A stretch of DNA of 64,000 nt from an uncultured Nocardiaceae bacterium (lineage in GTDB: Bacteria; Actinomycetota; Actinomycetes; Mycobacteriales; Mycobacteriaceae). Position 1 is the stretch's first letter. Every line of letters starts with the position of its first letter. The stretch spans positions 1-64,000 of the forward strand of contig CAKZIX010000031.1 in NCBI GenBank assembly GCA_936936565.1. The letters are read 5' to 3'. This document shows positions 53,645-60,706 of this stretch, in pieces. The position numbers and the translations under genes were made by a program. Under the pieces are notes generated by a model. That model was given only the letters and a program-made list of their open reading frames with translations, was not told the origin of the DNA and made no database searches.

Positions 53645-55270
53645 ATGACTCTGACCTTGACCGATCTGTTCTGCGGTGCCGGCGGGTCCAGCAGCGGCGC
53701 GATCCTGGTGCCCGGCGTGACCGTCCGGGTCGCCTCGAACCACTGGCAACTCGCCGTCGACACCCACAACACCAATCACCCCGGCGCGGACCACATTTGC
53801 GCCGACCTGTCCCAGATCGACCCCGCCTACTTCCCGCGCACCGATCTGGGCTGGTTCTCCCCGTCGTGCACCAAACACTCGATCGCGCAAGGCAAGAAAC
53901 GCGCCGACACACAACCGGACCTGTTCGGCGACATCCTGCCCGACGCCGCCGCCGAACGATCCCGCGCCACCATGTGGGACGTGGTGCGGTTCTCCGAGTA
54001 CCACGCCTACGACGCGGTCATCGTCGAAAACGTCGTCGAAGTCGCCACCTGGCCGCCGTTCCGGTCCTGGCTGCTGGCCATGGACTCCCTCGGCTACACC
54101 CACCAAATCGTCTGGCTCAACAGCATGCACGCCCAGCTCGCCGGCCCCGGCGCACCCCAATCCCGTGACCGCATCTACGTGGTGTTTTGGCGCACCGGCA
54201 ACCCGGCACCCGACCTGCACCGCATCACCCGACCGCACGCCGTCTGCCCGACCTGCGGCCCGGTGCGTGCCATGCAGTCCTGGAAGAACCCCGACCGCCC
54301 ACCGTGGGGCCGCTACCGCGCCCAATACCTCTACCGCTGCCCGAACATCACGTGCCGCAACCAGACCGTCGAACCGCTGGTGCGCCCCGCCGCCGACATC
54401 ATCGACTGGACCCTGCCCGCCACCCGCATCGGAGACCGCGCGAAACCGCTCGCCGCCAAGACCATGGCACGCATCCGCGCCGGCATCGAACGCTACTGGG
54501 GACCGTTCATCACCGAACACACCCACGAATACCGGATACGCGACATCACGCAGCCGTTGCAGACGGTGCGCGCGTCGGGCAACCACTTCGGACTCGCGGT
54601 GCCGGTCGAGGGCCGCGACGGCAAAACTGCGGCGCCCGTCGACCAACCCCTACGGACCATGACCACGCGCAACGAAACCGGCCTGTTGGTCCCATGCGGC
54701 AGCACCTGGCGCACCGACGCGGCACCACTCGACGAACCGGTGTCCACGCGCACCACACGCGAGACCGACGCACCGGCATTCATCGCCGAGCTGCGCGGCG
54801 GCGGCAGCATCGCCCGCCCGGTCAGCGACCCGCTCGCCACCGTCACCGCATCGGGCAATCACCACGCTCTGGTCACCAGCTACTACGGCAACGGCAGCGC
54901 GAAACCGACCGACGAACCACTCACGACCGTCACCACGGTCGACCGGCATGGCCTGATCATGCGCAACAACGGCGTGCGGGGCGGGCATCCAGCACGCCAC
55001 ACCACACCCGCCGACGAACCGATCCGGACCGTCACCACCGCCGGCCACCAATCCCTCATCAGCGCCGACCACCTGCCGGTCGACCTCGACGATGTCCGCT
55101 TCCGGATGCTCGAACCCCGCGAAATCGCCGCCGCCATGGACTTCCCGCCCGGCTACCAGTTCCTCGGCAACCGGCGCGAACAAGTCCGCATGTCCGGCAA
55201 CGCCGTCACCCCACCCGCCGCCCGCGACCTGGTCACCGTCGTCGCCGACTCACTGCACACCGCCGCCTGA
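53645..55270 (+). CDS. element-encoded cytosine-C5 DNA methyltransferase
   Basis: A 541-residue methyltransferase. Motif I is DLFCGAGGSSSG (7-18). Motif IV reads WFSPSCTKHS with catalytic Cys75 in a Pro-Ser-Cys setting instead of Pro-Cys. Motif VI is VIVENVVEV, motif VIII PQSRDRIYVV, motif X RMSGNAVTPPAARDL. The target region has four cysteines (CPTCGPV, CPNITCRN), a likely zinc knuckle, then six imperfect repeats of the form DEPLTTVTT..HGLI. Members of this subgroup occur on actinophages and plasmids. With no endonuclease next to it, protection against host restriction is the likely job. Confidence 0.9.
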   Translation: MTLTLTDLFCGAGGSSSGAILVPGVTVRVASNHWQLAVDTHNTNHPGADHICADLSQIDPAYFPRTDLGWFSPSCTKHSIAQGKKRADTQPDLFGDILPDAAAERSRATMWDVVRFSEYHAYDAVIVENVVEVATWPPFRSWLLAMDSLGYTHQIVWLNSMHAQLAGPGAPQSRDRIYVVFWRTGNPAPDLHRITRPHAVCPTCGPVRAMQSWKNPDRPPWGRYRAQYLYRCPNITCRNQTVEPLVRPAADIIDWTLPATRIGDRAKPLAAKTMARIRAGIERYWGPFITEHTHEYRIRDITQPLQTVRASGNHFGLAVPVEGRDGKTAAPVDQPLRTMTTRNETGLLVPCGSTWRTDAAPLDEPVSTRTTRETDAPAFIAELRGGGSIARPVSDPLATVTASGNHHALVTSYYGNGSAKPTDEPLTTVTTVDRHGLIMRNNGVRGGHPARHTTPADEPIRTVTTAGHQSLISADHLPVDLDDVRFRMLEPREIAAAMDFPPGYQFLGNRREQVRMSGNAVTPPAARDLVTVVADSLHTAA

Positions 55271-55297
55271 CACACCCGAACCCGAAGGAACCCCACC

Positions 55298-55723
55298 ATG
55301 ACCAGCAGCAACAACCCCTACATCGGCGCCGGCATCCGCGCCGCCAAATTCCCCACCGCCGGAACGTCGATCACCGGCACCATCCTGGCCGAAACCGAGG
55401 AACAACGCCGCGACTTCGACACCCGCAAACCACTGGTCGACAAGAACGGCAACCCGGTCACCCAGCCGGTGTTCATCCTCGAAACCCGCCTCCGCGACGA
55501 CGACGCCGACGACGGACTGCGCCGCCTCTACATCACCGCCCGCATGCAGCAAGCGCTGCAGCGCGCAGCACTGCTCGCCCGCCGCGACCACATCGGCCGC
55601 GGCGACCAGATCACCGTGACCCACACCCGCATGGCCGGCAAAGCCCGCGACTTCACCGCCACCCTCACCCCGGCCAGCAGCGCCACGACGAAGACACCGC
55701 CCGACCAGGCAGCGCAGCCATGA
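55298..55723 (+). CDS. small protein, possible ssDNA-binding-like accessory
   Basis: A 141-residue protein, beta-rich in the middle (GTSITGTILAETEEQRRDFD, NPVTQPVFILETRLR, DQITVTHTRMAGKARDFTAT). The strand pattern resembles OB-fold proteins found beside replication genes on phages and elements, but no diagnostic residues can be named. ATG at 55298 follows GAAGGAA. Its stop overlaps the next ATG (ATGA). Confidence 0.6.
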   Translation: MTSSNNPYIGAGIRAAKFPTAGTSITGTILAETEEQRRDFDTRKPLVDKNGNPVTQPVFILETRLRDDDADDGLRRLYITARMQQALQRAALLARRDHIGRGDQITVTHTRMAGKARDFTATLTPASSATTKTPPDQAAQP

Positions 55724-55875
55724 CCACACAACCCCGCCGCGTCGCGCACGACCCGGCAGCGCCGCAGCACCAGCGACACCACCGCACCGTGCACAGCGCA
55801 GACCCGGCCCGCGACCTCGACGCCGAACCCAACCCGCCCACACGCGCCCGCCGCCGCATCGAACGGAGCCGATAA
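55720..55875 (+). CDS. 51-residue basic protein ending RRIERSR
   Basis: A small, His/Arg-rich, disordered-looking peptide starting MTTQPRRVAHDPAAPQHQRH and ending ARRRIERSR. Its ATG overlaps the stop of the preceding gene, and a new gene begins 3 bp after its stop, so it is embedded in the operon. Its C-terminus is one of the shared tails. No function known. Confidence 0.55.
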   Translation: MTTQPRRVAHDPAAPQHQRHHRTVHSADPARDLDAEPNPPTRARRRIERSR

Positions 55876-55878
55876 CTC

Positions 55879-56325
55879 ATGACCGAGCCGACCGCACCCC
55901 ACGGCAACACTCACCGCAACACCGGCACCAACGGTGCAGCAGGCGCAACACCACGTGACCCGGCCGCGCAGGCCGCCCGCCACCGCGCCACCATCCCACC
56001 GGCCAACCACCCCGCCGGCCAACCGATCCCCAGCGCCGACGTCTACGGCTACCGCCACGAACCCGCCGACCAACTCTCCCACAGGGCACGCCGACTGCAC
56101 CCCGACGGCACATGGTCCATCGCCCGCGTCGACCGCGACACCTGGCAACCGGTCGAAGACTGGGGCCGCGAAGACCTCGCCGCCCTGCGCACCCGCGAAC
56201 TCAACACCGGCCTGGACCCCTGGCAGCTCGTCGCCCTCGACAACCAAGCCATCACCCGCCAGCGCGAACACGACCAGTCGACCGAGCGGCCGGGCCAGCG
56301 CCGCGGAATCGAGCGCAGCCGATGA
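55879..56325 (+). CDS. hypothetical protein ending GIERSR
   Basis: A 148-residue hydrophilic protein starting MTEPTAPHGNTHRNTGTNGA. After a disordered N-terminal half, a compact segment RRLHPDGTWSIARVDRDTWQ and EDLAALRTRELNTGLDPWQL follows. It ends QRRGIERSR, the same tail and almost the same DNA as at 45587-45609. Its stop overlaps the start of the DUF2637 gene. Confidence 0.68.
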   Translation: MTEPTAPHGNTHRNTGTNGAAGATPRDPAAQAARHRATIPPANHPAGQPIPSADVYGYRHEPADQLSHRARRLHPDGTWSIARVDRDTWQPVEDWGREDLAALRTRELNTGLDPWQLVALDNQAITRQREHDQSTERPGQRRGIERSR

Positions 56326-57035
56326 CCACCACCAGCAGTAGTGCGGCGATGCGGGCCGCGACCTGGTGCGCGCTCGCATCAACACTCGCGATCGGCGCAA
56401 CAAGCTTCGTCATGTCCTTCGCCGCACTGGCCGACCTCGCCCACCAAGCCGGACAACCCCGCCAACTCGCCTGGCTCTGGCCCGTCATCGTCGACGGCAC
56501 CATCCTGCAAGCCACCGTCTCCGTCGTTGCGCTCGCACCACGCGCAACAGCACGTGCAGCACGCCGCTACTTCTGGGCCGTGCTCGCCGTCGCCGCATCC
56601 GTCTCCGTCGCCGGCAACGCCCTGCACGCCGCCGTATCCGGCGCGGCCACCCTCGACCCGGTCATTGCCGCCCTGGTCGCCACCGTCGCCCCGGTCTCAC
56701 TGCTTGCAGCCACCCACGGACTCGCCATCCTCGTCCGCACACCCACCACCAACCCGGCCCGCACCGCAACCGCGTTCGACGACCCCGCCGAACCCAACAC
56801 CGAACCCGCGGCCGATGTCGACCGCGACCAGCTCGTCGCCGAACTCGCCGAACTGGGCTTCACCCACCGCGCCATCGCTGAACATGTCCGTACACACGTC
56901 CCCGGCGCCGACAAATTCGCACCATCCACCGTCAGCCGCATCCTGCGCAAACGCTCGGAAGAACCCGAACGCGAACGCGATGAGCCAGCCGAAAGCCGTG
57001 ACCACAACCACTCATTCGTATTGAAAGGTGCCTGA
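56322..57035 (+). CDS. DUF2637/SpdB-like membrane protein
   Basis: A 237-residue protein with four membrane helices (about 15-38, 49-70, 82-103, 112-135) of the DUF2637 type, found in spread or transfer regions of actinobacterial elements. A C-terminal cytoplasmic part has a helix-turn-helix-like ELGFTHRAIAEHVRTHVPGA, then DKFAPSTVSRIL. ATG overlaps the preceding stop. It directly precedes xis. It may help membrane assembly of the transfer complex; the added helix-turn-helix could link it to element DNA. Confidence 0.8.
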   Translation: MTTTSSSAAMRAATWCALASTLAIGATSFVMSFAALADLAHQAGQPRQLAWLWPVIVDGTILQATVSVVALAPRATARAARRYFWAVLAVAASVSVAGNALHAAVSGAATLDPVIAALVATVAPVSLLAATHGLAILVRTPTTNPARTATAFDDPAEPNTEPAADVDRDQLVAELAELGFTHRAIAEHVRTHVPGADKFAPSTVSRILRKRSEEPERERDEPAESRDHNHSFVLKGA

Positions 57036-57036
57036 C

Positions 57037-57240
57037 ATGACGAACCCCAGGTTGTACACCGAGGCCCAAGTACGAGAACTGATCCCGATCGGTCACAGCA
57101 AGTACTATGAGCTGATCAACTCCGGCGAACTGCGCTCGGTGAAAATCGGCCGACGCCGATATGTTCCCGAAAGCGCTCTCGTTTCGTATGTCGAAAAGCT
57201 TGAGTCGGGCGGAACCGAACCCGAAGCCATCGCGAGCTAA
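57037..57240 (+). CDS. xis: excisionase-type helix-turn-helix protein
   Basis: A 67-residue protein with the MerR-like winged helix common in excisionases: YTEAQVRELIPIGHSKYYEL, then INSGELRSVKIGRRRYVPES and ALVSYVEKL. It lies 34 bp before the integrase, the usual xis-int order. ATG at 57037 is preferred to GTG at 57028 because AAAGG precedes it well. It probably bends DNA at the att arms and steers Int toward excision. Confidence 0.85.
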   Translation: MTNPRLYTEAQVRELIPIGHSKYYELINSGELRSVKIGRRRYVPESALVSYVEKLESGGTEPEAIAS

Positions 57241-57274
57241 CCGAAGATTATTTGAACTGCATGAGGACGGAAGC

Positions 57275-58513
57275 ATGCCACGACAACGCTTGAAGCCGGG
57301 CGAATGGGGGAAAATTACCGTCACGAAACGTGACGGCCAAATAGTCGCAAAGGCACGGATTTGCGACCAGGACGGGGTTATCCGGCTTGTCGAACGGACT
57401 GGCACGTCTGACGAGAACGCTGCGCGCAATCTCCAAAAGGAGCTGAAAAGCCGCACGCGGGTCCGGCGCGCGGGTCAGCTGCTGAGCAGTTCCAAGGTAG
57501 ATGCGTTGGCCAACCACTGGTTTGAGCTACGCAAGCCCGACGTTGCCGCGGGGCGCCTGACCTCTCAGACCCTTTCCGAATACGAGCAGTCGTGGAAGCG
57601 TGAAGGAACTAAACGAATCGGGAGCCTCCAGATACGCGACGTGACGGCCGGAATTGCCGACGCATTCCTTGCCGATATCCGTTCGCGCGCAACTGCCCGA
57701 CGTGTCCAAGTGATCGGCCGAAGCATGTTTGCAACCGCAGTGCGACTGGACCTGATCGAGGCAAACCCCTTTCGCGAAACAGAGGTCAAGCGAGACAAAA
57801 AGAAGCGCCCGCGATCGATACGTCCGCTAGAACTCGACGCAATCCGCAAACTTGTCGATGCCTACTGCCGGCACGAACGCGTGCTCGAAGACGGGACGGT
57901 CAAACGCAAATTGGGGCCTGCCCCAGGCCAGGATTTGCCCGACATTATCGAACTTCTCGTTCAGACAGGCGCCCGGATCAGCGAAGTTTTGGCACTGCGG
58001 CGACACGACTTAAACCTGGAAGGGGACCGGCCGACTGTTACGTTCAACGGCACTTTGGTTGTTCCGAGATACAAAGGTGACAAATTATTCCGTCAGGAAT
58101 TTCGCAAGGGCGACGCCCCGCCTCTTACTGTCGTTTTGCCAAAGTACGTCGTCGCCCGCTTGCGCCGCCGGCTGAACGAGATTCCGCCGGCGGGCCCTGA
58201 CTGCGACGGTGTCGACCGCAATCCCCACAACGCGCTGTTTCTGACGAGCACCGGGAACTGGATGGCGCCGGCCAACGTCCGACGGAACCTCCGCGCGGCG
58301 ATCGGCCGGGAAGACTTCGAGTTCGGGTGGCTGACGCCCCACAGCTTCCGCCGGACGGTCGCGACGACGGTCAAGGAGAAGTCCGGCGTTGACGCCGCCG
58401 CCGAGCAGCTCGGCAACACGACACTGGTCACCGAGCTCCACTACGTCGAGCGGATGACCACCGCACGCGACAACCGCGACGCGCTCAACGTTTTCGCACC
58501 GCGCCAGAACTGA
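57275..58513 (+). CDS. int: tyrosine recombinase (integrase)
   Basis: A 412-residue phage-type integrase. An N-terminal arm/core-binding part (about 1-170) precedes the catalytic domain with Arg234 (TGARISEVLAL), His356 and Arg359 (LTPHSFRRTVA) and nucleophile Tyr390 (LVTELHYVER). The position before the Tyr that usually reads LGH reads LGN (380-381). ATG at 57275 follows GAGGACGG. Its stop is 64 bp from the att core of the tRNA-Arg gene. Base composition is visibly less GC-rich than the upstream operon. Confidence 0.95.
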   Translation: MPRQRLKPGEWGKITVTKRDGQIVAKARICDQDGVIRLVERTGTSDENAARNLQKELKSRTRVRRAGQLLSSSKVDALANHWFELRKPDVAAGRLTSQTLSEYEQSWKREGTKRIGSLQIRDVTAGIADAFLADIRSRATARRVQVIGRSMFATAVRLDLIEANPFRETEVKRDKKKRPRSIRPLELDAIRKLVDAYCRHERVLEDGTVKRKLGPAPGQDLPDIIELLVQTGARISEVLALRRHDLNLEGDRPTVTFNGTLVVPRYKGDKLFRQEFRKGDAPPLTVVLPKYVVARLRRRLNEIPPAGPDCDGVDRNPHNALFLTSTGNWMAPANVRRNLRAAIGREDFEFGWLTPHSFRRTVATTVKEKSGVDAAAEQLGNTTLVTELHYVERMTTARDNRDALNVFAPRQN

Positions 58514-58514
58514 T

Positions 58515-58535
58515 TTCGTTGAGTATACGTTGAGC
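58515..58535 (+). promoter_or_regulatory. candidate integrase arm site, right
   Basis: TTCGTTGAGTATACGTTGAGC lies just after the int stop and about 42 bp before the att core. It matches the site at 40574-40594 in the same orientation. It also contains a second, partial GTTGAG, so it may hold two adjacent binding half-sites. Confidence 0.5.
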
Positions 58536-58576
58536 GGCGCCCGATTTGCCCGATTTCCATGATCACCGGAAAAACG

Positions 58577-58602
58577 AAAACCCCCTCGTCAGAGGGGGTT
58601 TT
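58577..58602 (-). terminator. tRNA-Arg terminator
   Basis: On the minus strand, AAAACCCCCTC / GAGGGGGTTTT form a stem with loop TGAC, followed by a T-run. It is 5 bp past the tRNA and is included in the duplicated att core. Confidence 0.9.
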
Positions 58603-58642
58603 CTTGGTGCGCCCGAAGGGATTCGAACCCCTAACCTCTTGA
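58578..58642. other. attR, right copy of the 65-bp att core
   Basis: Identical to 40380-40444. It covers the tRNA-Arg terminator and the 3' part of the gene to the anticodon stem. The sequence beyond 58642 completes an intact tRNA, so integration left the gene whole at this end. Int is the adjacent gene. Confidence 0.93.
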
Positions 58643-58680
58643 TCCGTAGTCAAGTGCTCTATCCGTTGAGCTACGGGCGC
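58608..58680 (-). tRNA. tRNA-Arg(ACG)
   Basis: Minus strand. Acceptor GCGCCCG pairs with CGGGCGC, the anticodon stem CTTGA/TCAAG encloses CTACGGA with anticodon ACG, the T loop is GTTCGAATC, and CCA is encoded. A34 is the target of TadA, whose gene is at 22221. It is the integration site of the element. Confidence 0.96.
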
Positions 58681-58701
58681 AGATCCATGTTCAGTTGTTG
58701 G

Positions 58702-58790
58702 CGGAGGCGAGAGGATTTGAACCTCCGGTCCCCTGTAAGGGGGACAACTCATTAGCAGTGAGTCCCATTCGGCCGCTCTGGCACGCCTCC
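58702..58790 (-). tRNA. tRNA-Ser(GCT)
   Basis: Minus strand, class II. Acceptor GGAGGCG/CGCCTCC, the anticodon loop CTGCTAA carries GCT, a long variable arm, T loop GTTCAAATC, and CCA encoded at 58699-58701. It lies 21 bp upstream of tRNA-Arg and is probably co-transcribed. Confidence 0.95.
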
Positions 58791-58868
58791 AGGGGTGCCG
58801 GTCCTTTCGAACCGCCGGATGAGAAGGTTACACACCGCGACCCCGGACAACCAAATCCATTGTCCCGG

Positions 58869-59507
58869 CTATCTGAGGTTGCCGTCGAACCAGTCGAAGA
58901 TCCGGGTCTGCGCGTCGACGTCGTCGCTGAGTACCGTCGTGTCCGCGCGGTGCTCGGCGCCCTCGTAGACGACGATGTTGGTGGCCACGGCGGCGCGGGC
59001 CACGGCGTCGCGCAGGGCCTCGATGTCGGCGGTCGCGTCGTCGGCGCCGAACAACCCGAGCCAGGGTGCCTGCAGGTCGGCGGCGGCATCTACCAGCGCC
59101 GGAGTGTCTTCCTGGAGCGGCTGCACGAGCCCGGCCGGCCCGACGGACACCGCCGCCGCGACCGAGCGCCCGGTGGCGACGAGGAACGCGGCGGTGCCGG
59201 CATCGTCGAAACCGAGAACCCCGACGGTGTCGGGAAATACGCCGCGCGCCAGCAGCCACGCGACGGCGGCGTCGAAGTCGGCGAACAAGTTGTCGCCGAA
59301 CACCTCGTCGGCGTCGTCGTCGCGATGGAACAGGTGCGGCGCGACGGCTATCCACCCTTCGTCGGCCAGCGCCTGCAACAGTGCCAGCAGCCCGCGGCCG
59401 AACTCCCGGGATTCGTGCAACACGACGATCCCGCCACGCGCCCGGGCCTCGGGCTGCACTGCGGTCACGGGAACGTCGCCGGCTCGATCATGGAAGATTC
59501 CCGACAT
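58869..59507 (-). CDS. dienelactone hydrolase-like protein lacking the catalytic cysteine
   Basis: A 212-residue alpha/beta hydrolase-fold protein of the dienelactone hydrolase family: GGIVVLHESREFGRGLLALL, WIAVAPHLFHR and the elbow VGVLGFDDAG. The family nucleophile is the Cys in GFCxGG; here Asp101 stands in its place. FGADDATADI and EGAEHRAD keep an acid and a His. It is either inactive or uses other chemistry. ATG at 59507 is preferred to an upstream start that overlaps the divergent aminotransferase. The substrate is unknown. Confidence 0.8.
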   Translation of the reverse strand: MSGIFHDRAGDVPVTAVQPEARARGGIVVLHESREFGRGLLALLQALADEGWIAVAPHLFHRDDDADEVFGDNLFADFDAAVAWLLARGVFPDTVGVLGFDDAGTAAFLVATGRSVAAAVSVGPAGLVQPLQEDTPALVDAAADLQAPWLGLFGADDATADIEALRDAVARAAVATNIVVYEGAEHRADTTVLSDDVDAQTRIFDWFDGNLR

Positions 59508-59577
59508 AGCTACCAGGCTAGGTGCTTCGGTGCCGACACGGGACCGTGCGCGGGCAGGCACACGCAATACTTGCTGC

Positions 59578-60645
59578 GTGAGCGCGCGCATCCGTCCAGA
59601 TCTCGACACCATCCCCCGCTACGTGCCCGGCAAGAGCTATCCGGGCGCAATCAAGCTTGCGAGCAACGAGACGACGTTGGGTCCGTTGCCGAGTGTCGCG
59701 AAAGCGGTCGCCGAGGCGGTGGAATTGTCGAACCGGTATCCGGACAACCGTTCCACGGAGCTGATTGCGGCGCTCGCCGCGCGGCACGGCGTAAATGCAG
59801 CGAACGTCACAGTCGGCTGCGGAAGTGTCGCACTTTGCCAAGAGTTGGCACAGATCACCTGTTTCGAACCGACTGATGAAGTGCTATACGCCTGGCGCGC
59901 TTTCGAGATGTATCCGATCGTCGCTCAAGTTGCCGGCGCGACGTCGGTACGGGTGCCGCTCGACACCGCCGAAACCCACGATCTGGCGGCCATGGCGCAC
60001 GCGGTCACCGATCGCACCCGCCTGATCTATGTGTGCAATCCGAACAACCCGACCGGCACCGCGGTCGACGGCGCGGAGCTGAACCGGTTCGTCGAGCAGG
60101 TGCCCGACGATGTGCTCGTCGTGCTCGACGAGGCGTACTTCGAATACAACCGGACCGGCGTCGACGGTATCGAGATCGCCAAACAGCATTCGAATGTCCT
60201 TGTGCTGCGGACATTTTCGAAGGCATACGGACTCGCGGGGCTGCGTGTGGGGTATGCGGTGGGCGCCCCGCACGTGATCGAGGCGCTGGCCAAGGTGCAC
60301 GTCCCGTTCAGCGTCAGCCGGGTGGCGCAAGCGGCGGCACTGGCCTCGATCGAGGCGCAACACGAACTGCTCGAGCGCACCGACAAGATCGTGGCCGAGC
60401 GAGCCCGGGTGCGCACCGCGCTGCTCGACGCGGGCTACCGCGTGCCGACGACCGAGGCCAATTTCGTGTGGCTGCCGTTGGGCTCGGAATCGGCACGGTT
60501 CGGTGACAATTCGGCGGAGGCCGGAGTCATCGTTCGCCCGTACGGAAACGACGGCGTGCGCGTGACCATTGGTGATCCGCACGAGAACGACGCATTTCTC
60601 GCTTTTGCGCTCGCGCCGGACACGGTCGCTCAATTTGCCGTCTAG
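59578..60645 (+). CDS. histidinol-phosphate/aromatic aminotransferase
   Basis: A 355-residue class II PLP aminotransferase (HisC/Pat group). PLP contacts are IKLASNETTLGP, YVCNPNNPTG and VVLDEAYFEY; Lys215 in RTFSKAYGLAGLRVGY binds the cofactor. It could serve phenylalanine/tyrosine synthesis or histidine synthesis; standing apart from a his operon favours an aromatic (Pat-like) role, which would complement the tyrA at 23278. A GTG start gives MSARIRPDLDTIPRYVPGKS, the usual N-terminus. Confidence 0.9.
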   Translation: MSARIRPDLDTIPRYVPGKSYPGAIKLASNETTLGPLPSVAKAVAEAVELSNRYPDNRSTELIAALAARHGVNAANVTVGCGSVALCQELAQITCFEPTDEVLYAWRAFEMYPIVAQVAGATSVRVPLDTAETHDLAAMAHAVTDRTRLIYVCNPNNPTGTAVDGAELNRFVEQVPDDVLVVLDEAYFEYNRTGVDGIEIAKQHSNVLVLRTFSKAYGLAGLRVGYAVGAPHVIEALAKVHVPFSVSRVAQAAALASIEAQHELLERTDKIVAERARVRTALLDAGYRVPTTEANFVWLPLGSESARFGDNSAEAGVIVRPYGNDGVRVTIGDPHENDAFLAFALAPDTVAQFAV

Positions 60646-60706
60646 TCCGGGTCCAGCGAATATGAGCGAAGCCCCGAAAAACTTCGACTCGTAGAGGACC
60701 CGCCAC

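Larger units (their letters stand above)
40380..58642 (+). mobile_element. integrative element (AICE-like) in tRNA-Arg(ACG)
   Basis: An 18.26-kb element bounded by a 65-bp direct repeat covering the 3' half of tRNA-Arg(ACG) and its terminator. It carries a tyrosine integrase and excisionase next to attR, an FtsK/TraB-type ATPase, a replication-relaxation-type protein, a DUF2637/SpdB-like membrane protein, XRE and WhiB regulators and a cytosine methyltransferase, most in one rightward block with overlapping genes. This is the architecture of actinomycete integrative and conjugative elements that move double-stranded DNA. No RepSA, Prim-Pol or classical relaxase was recognised, so mode of excision-replication is open. 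The left 3 kb and the integrase region look richer in A+T than the flanks. Confidence 0.9.

Noticed and set aside
54187..55875. 562-codon plus-strand frame overlapping the element methyltransferase
   Set aside because: The methyltransferase frame carries all the catalytic motifs. Only the last 51 codons of this frame, after 55720, are kept as a separate small gene.
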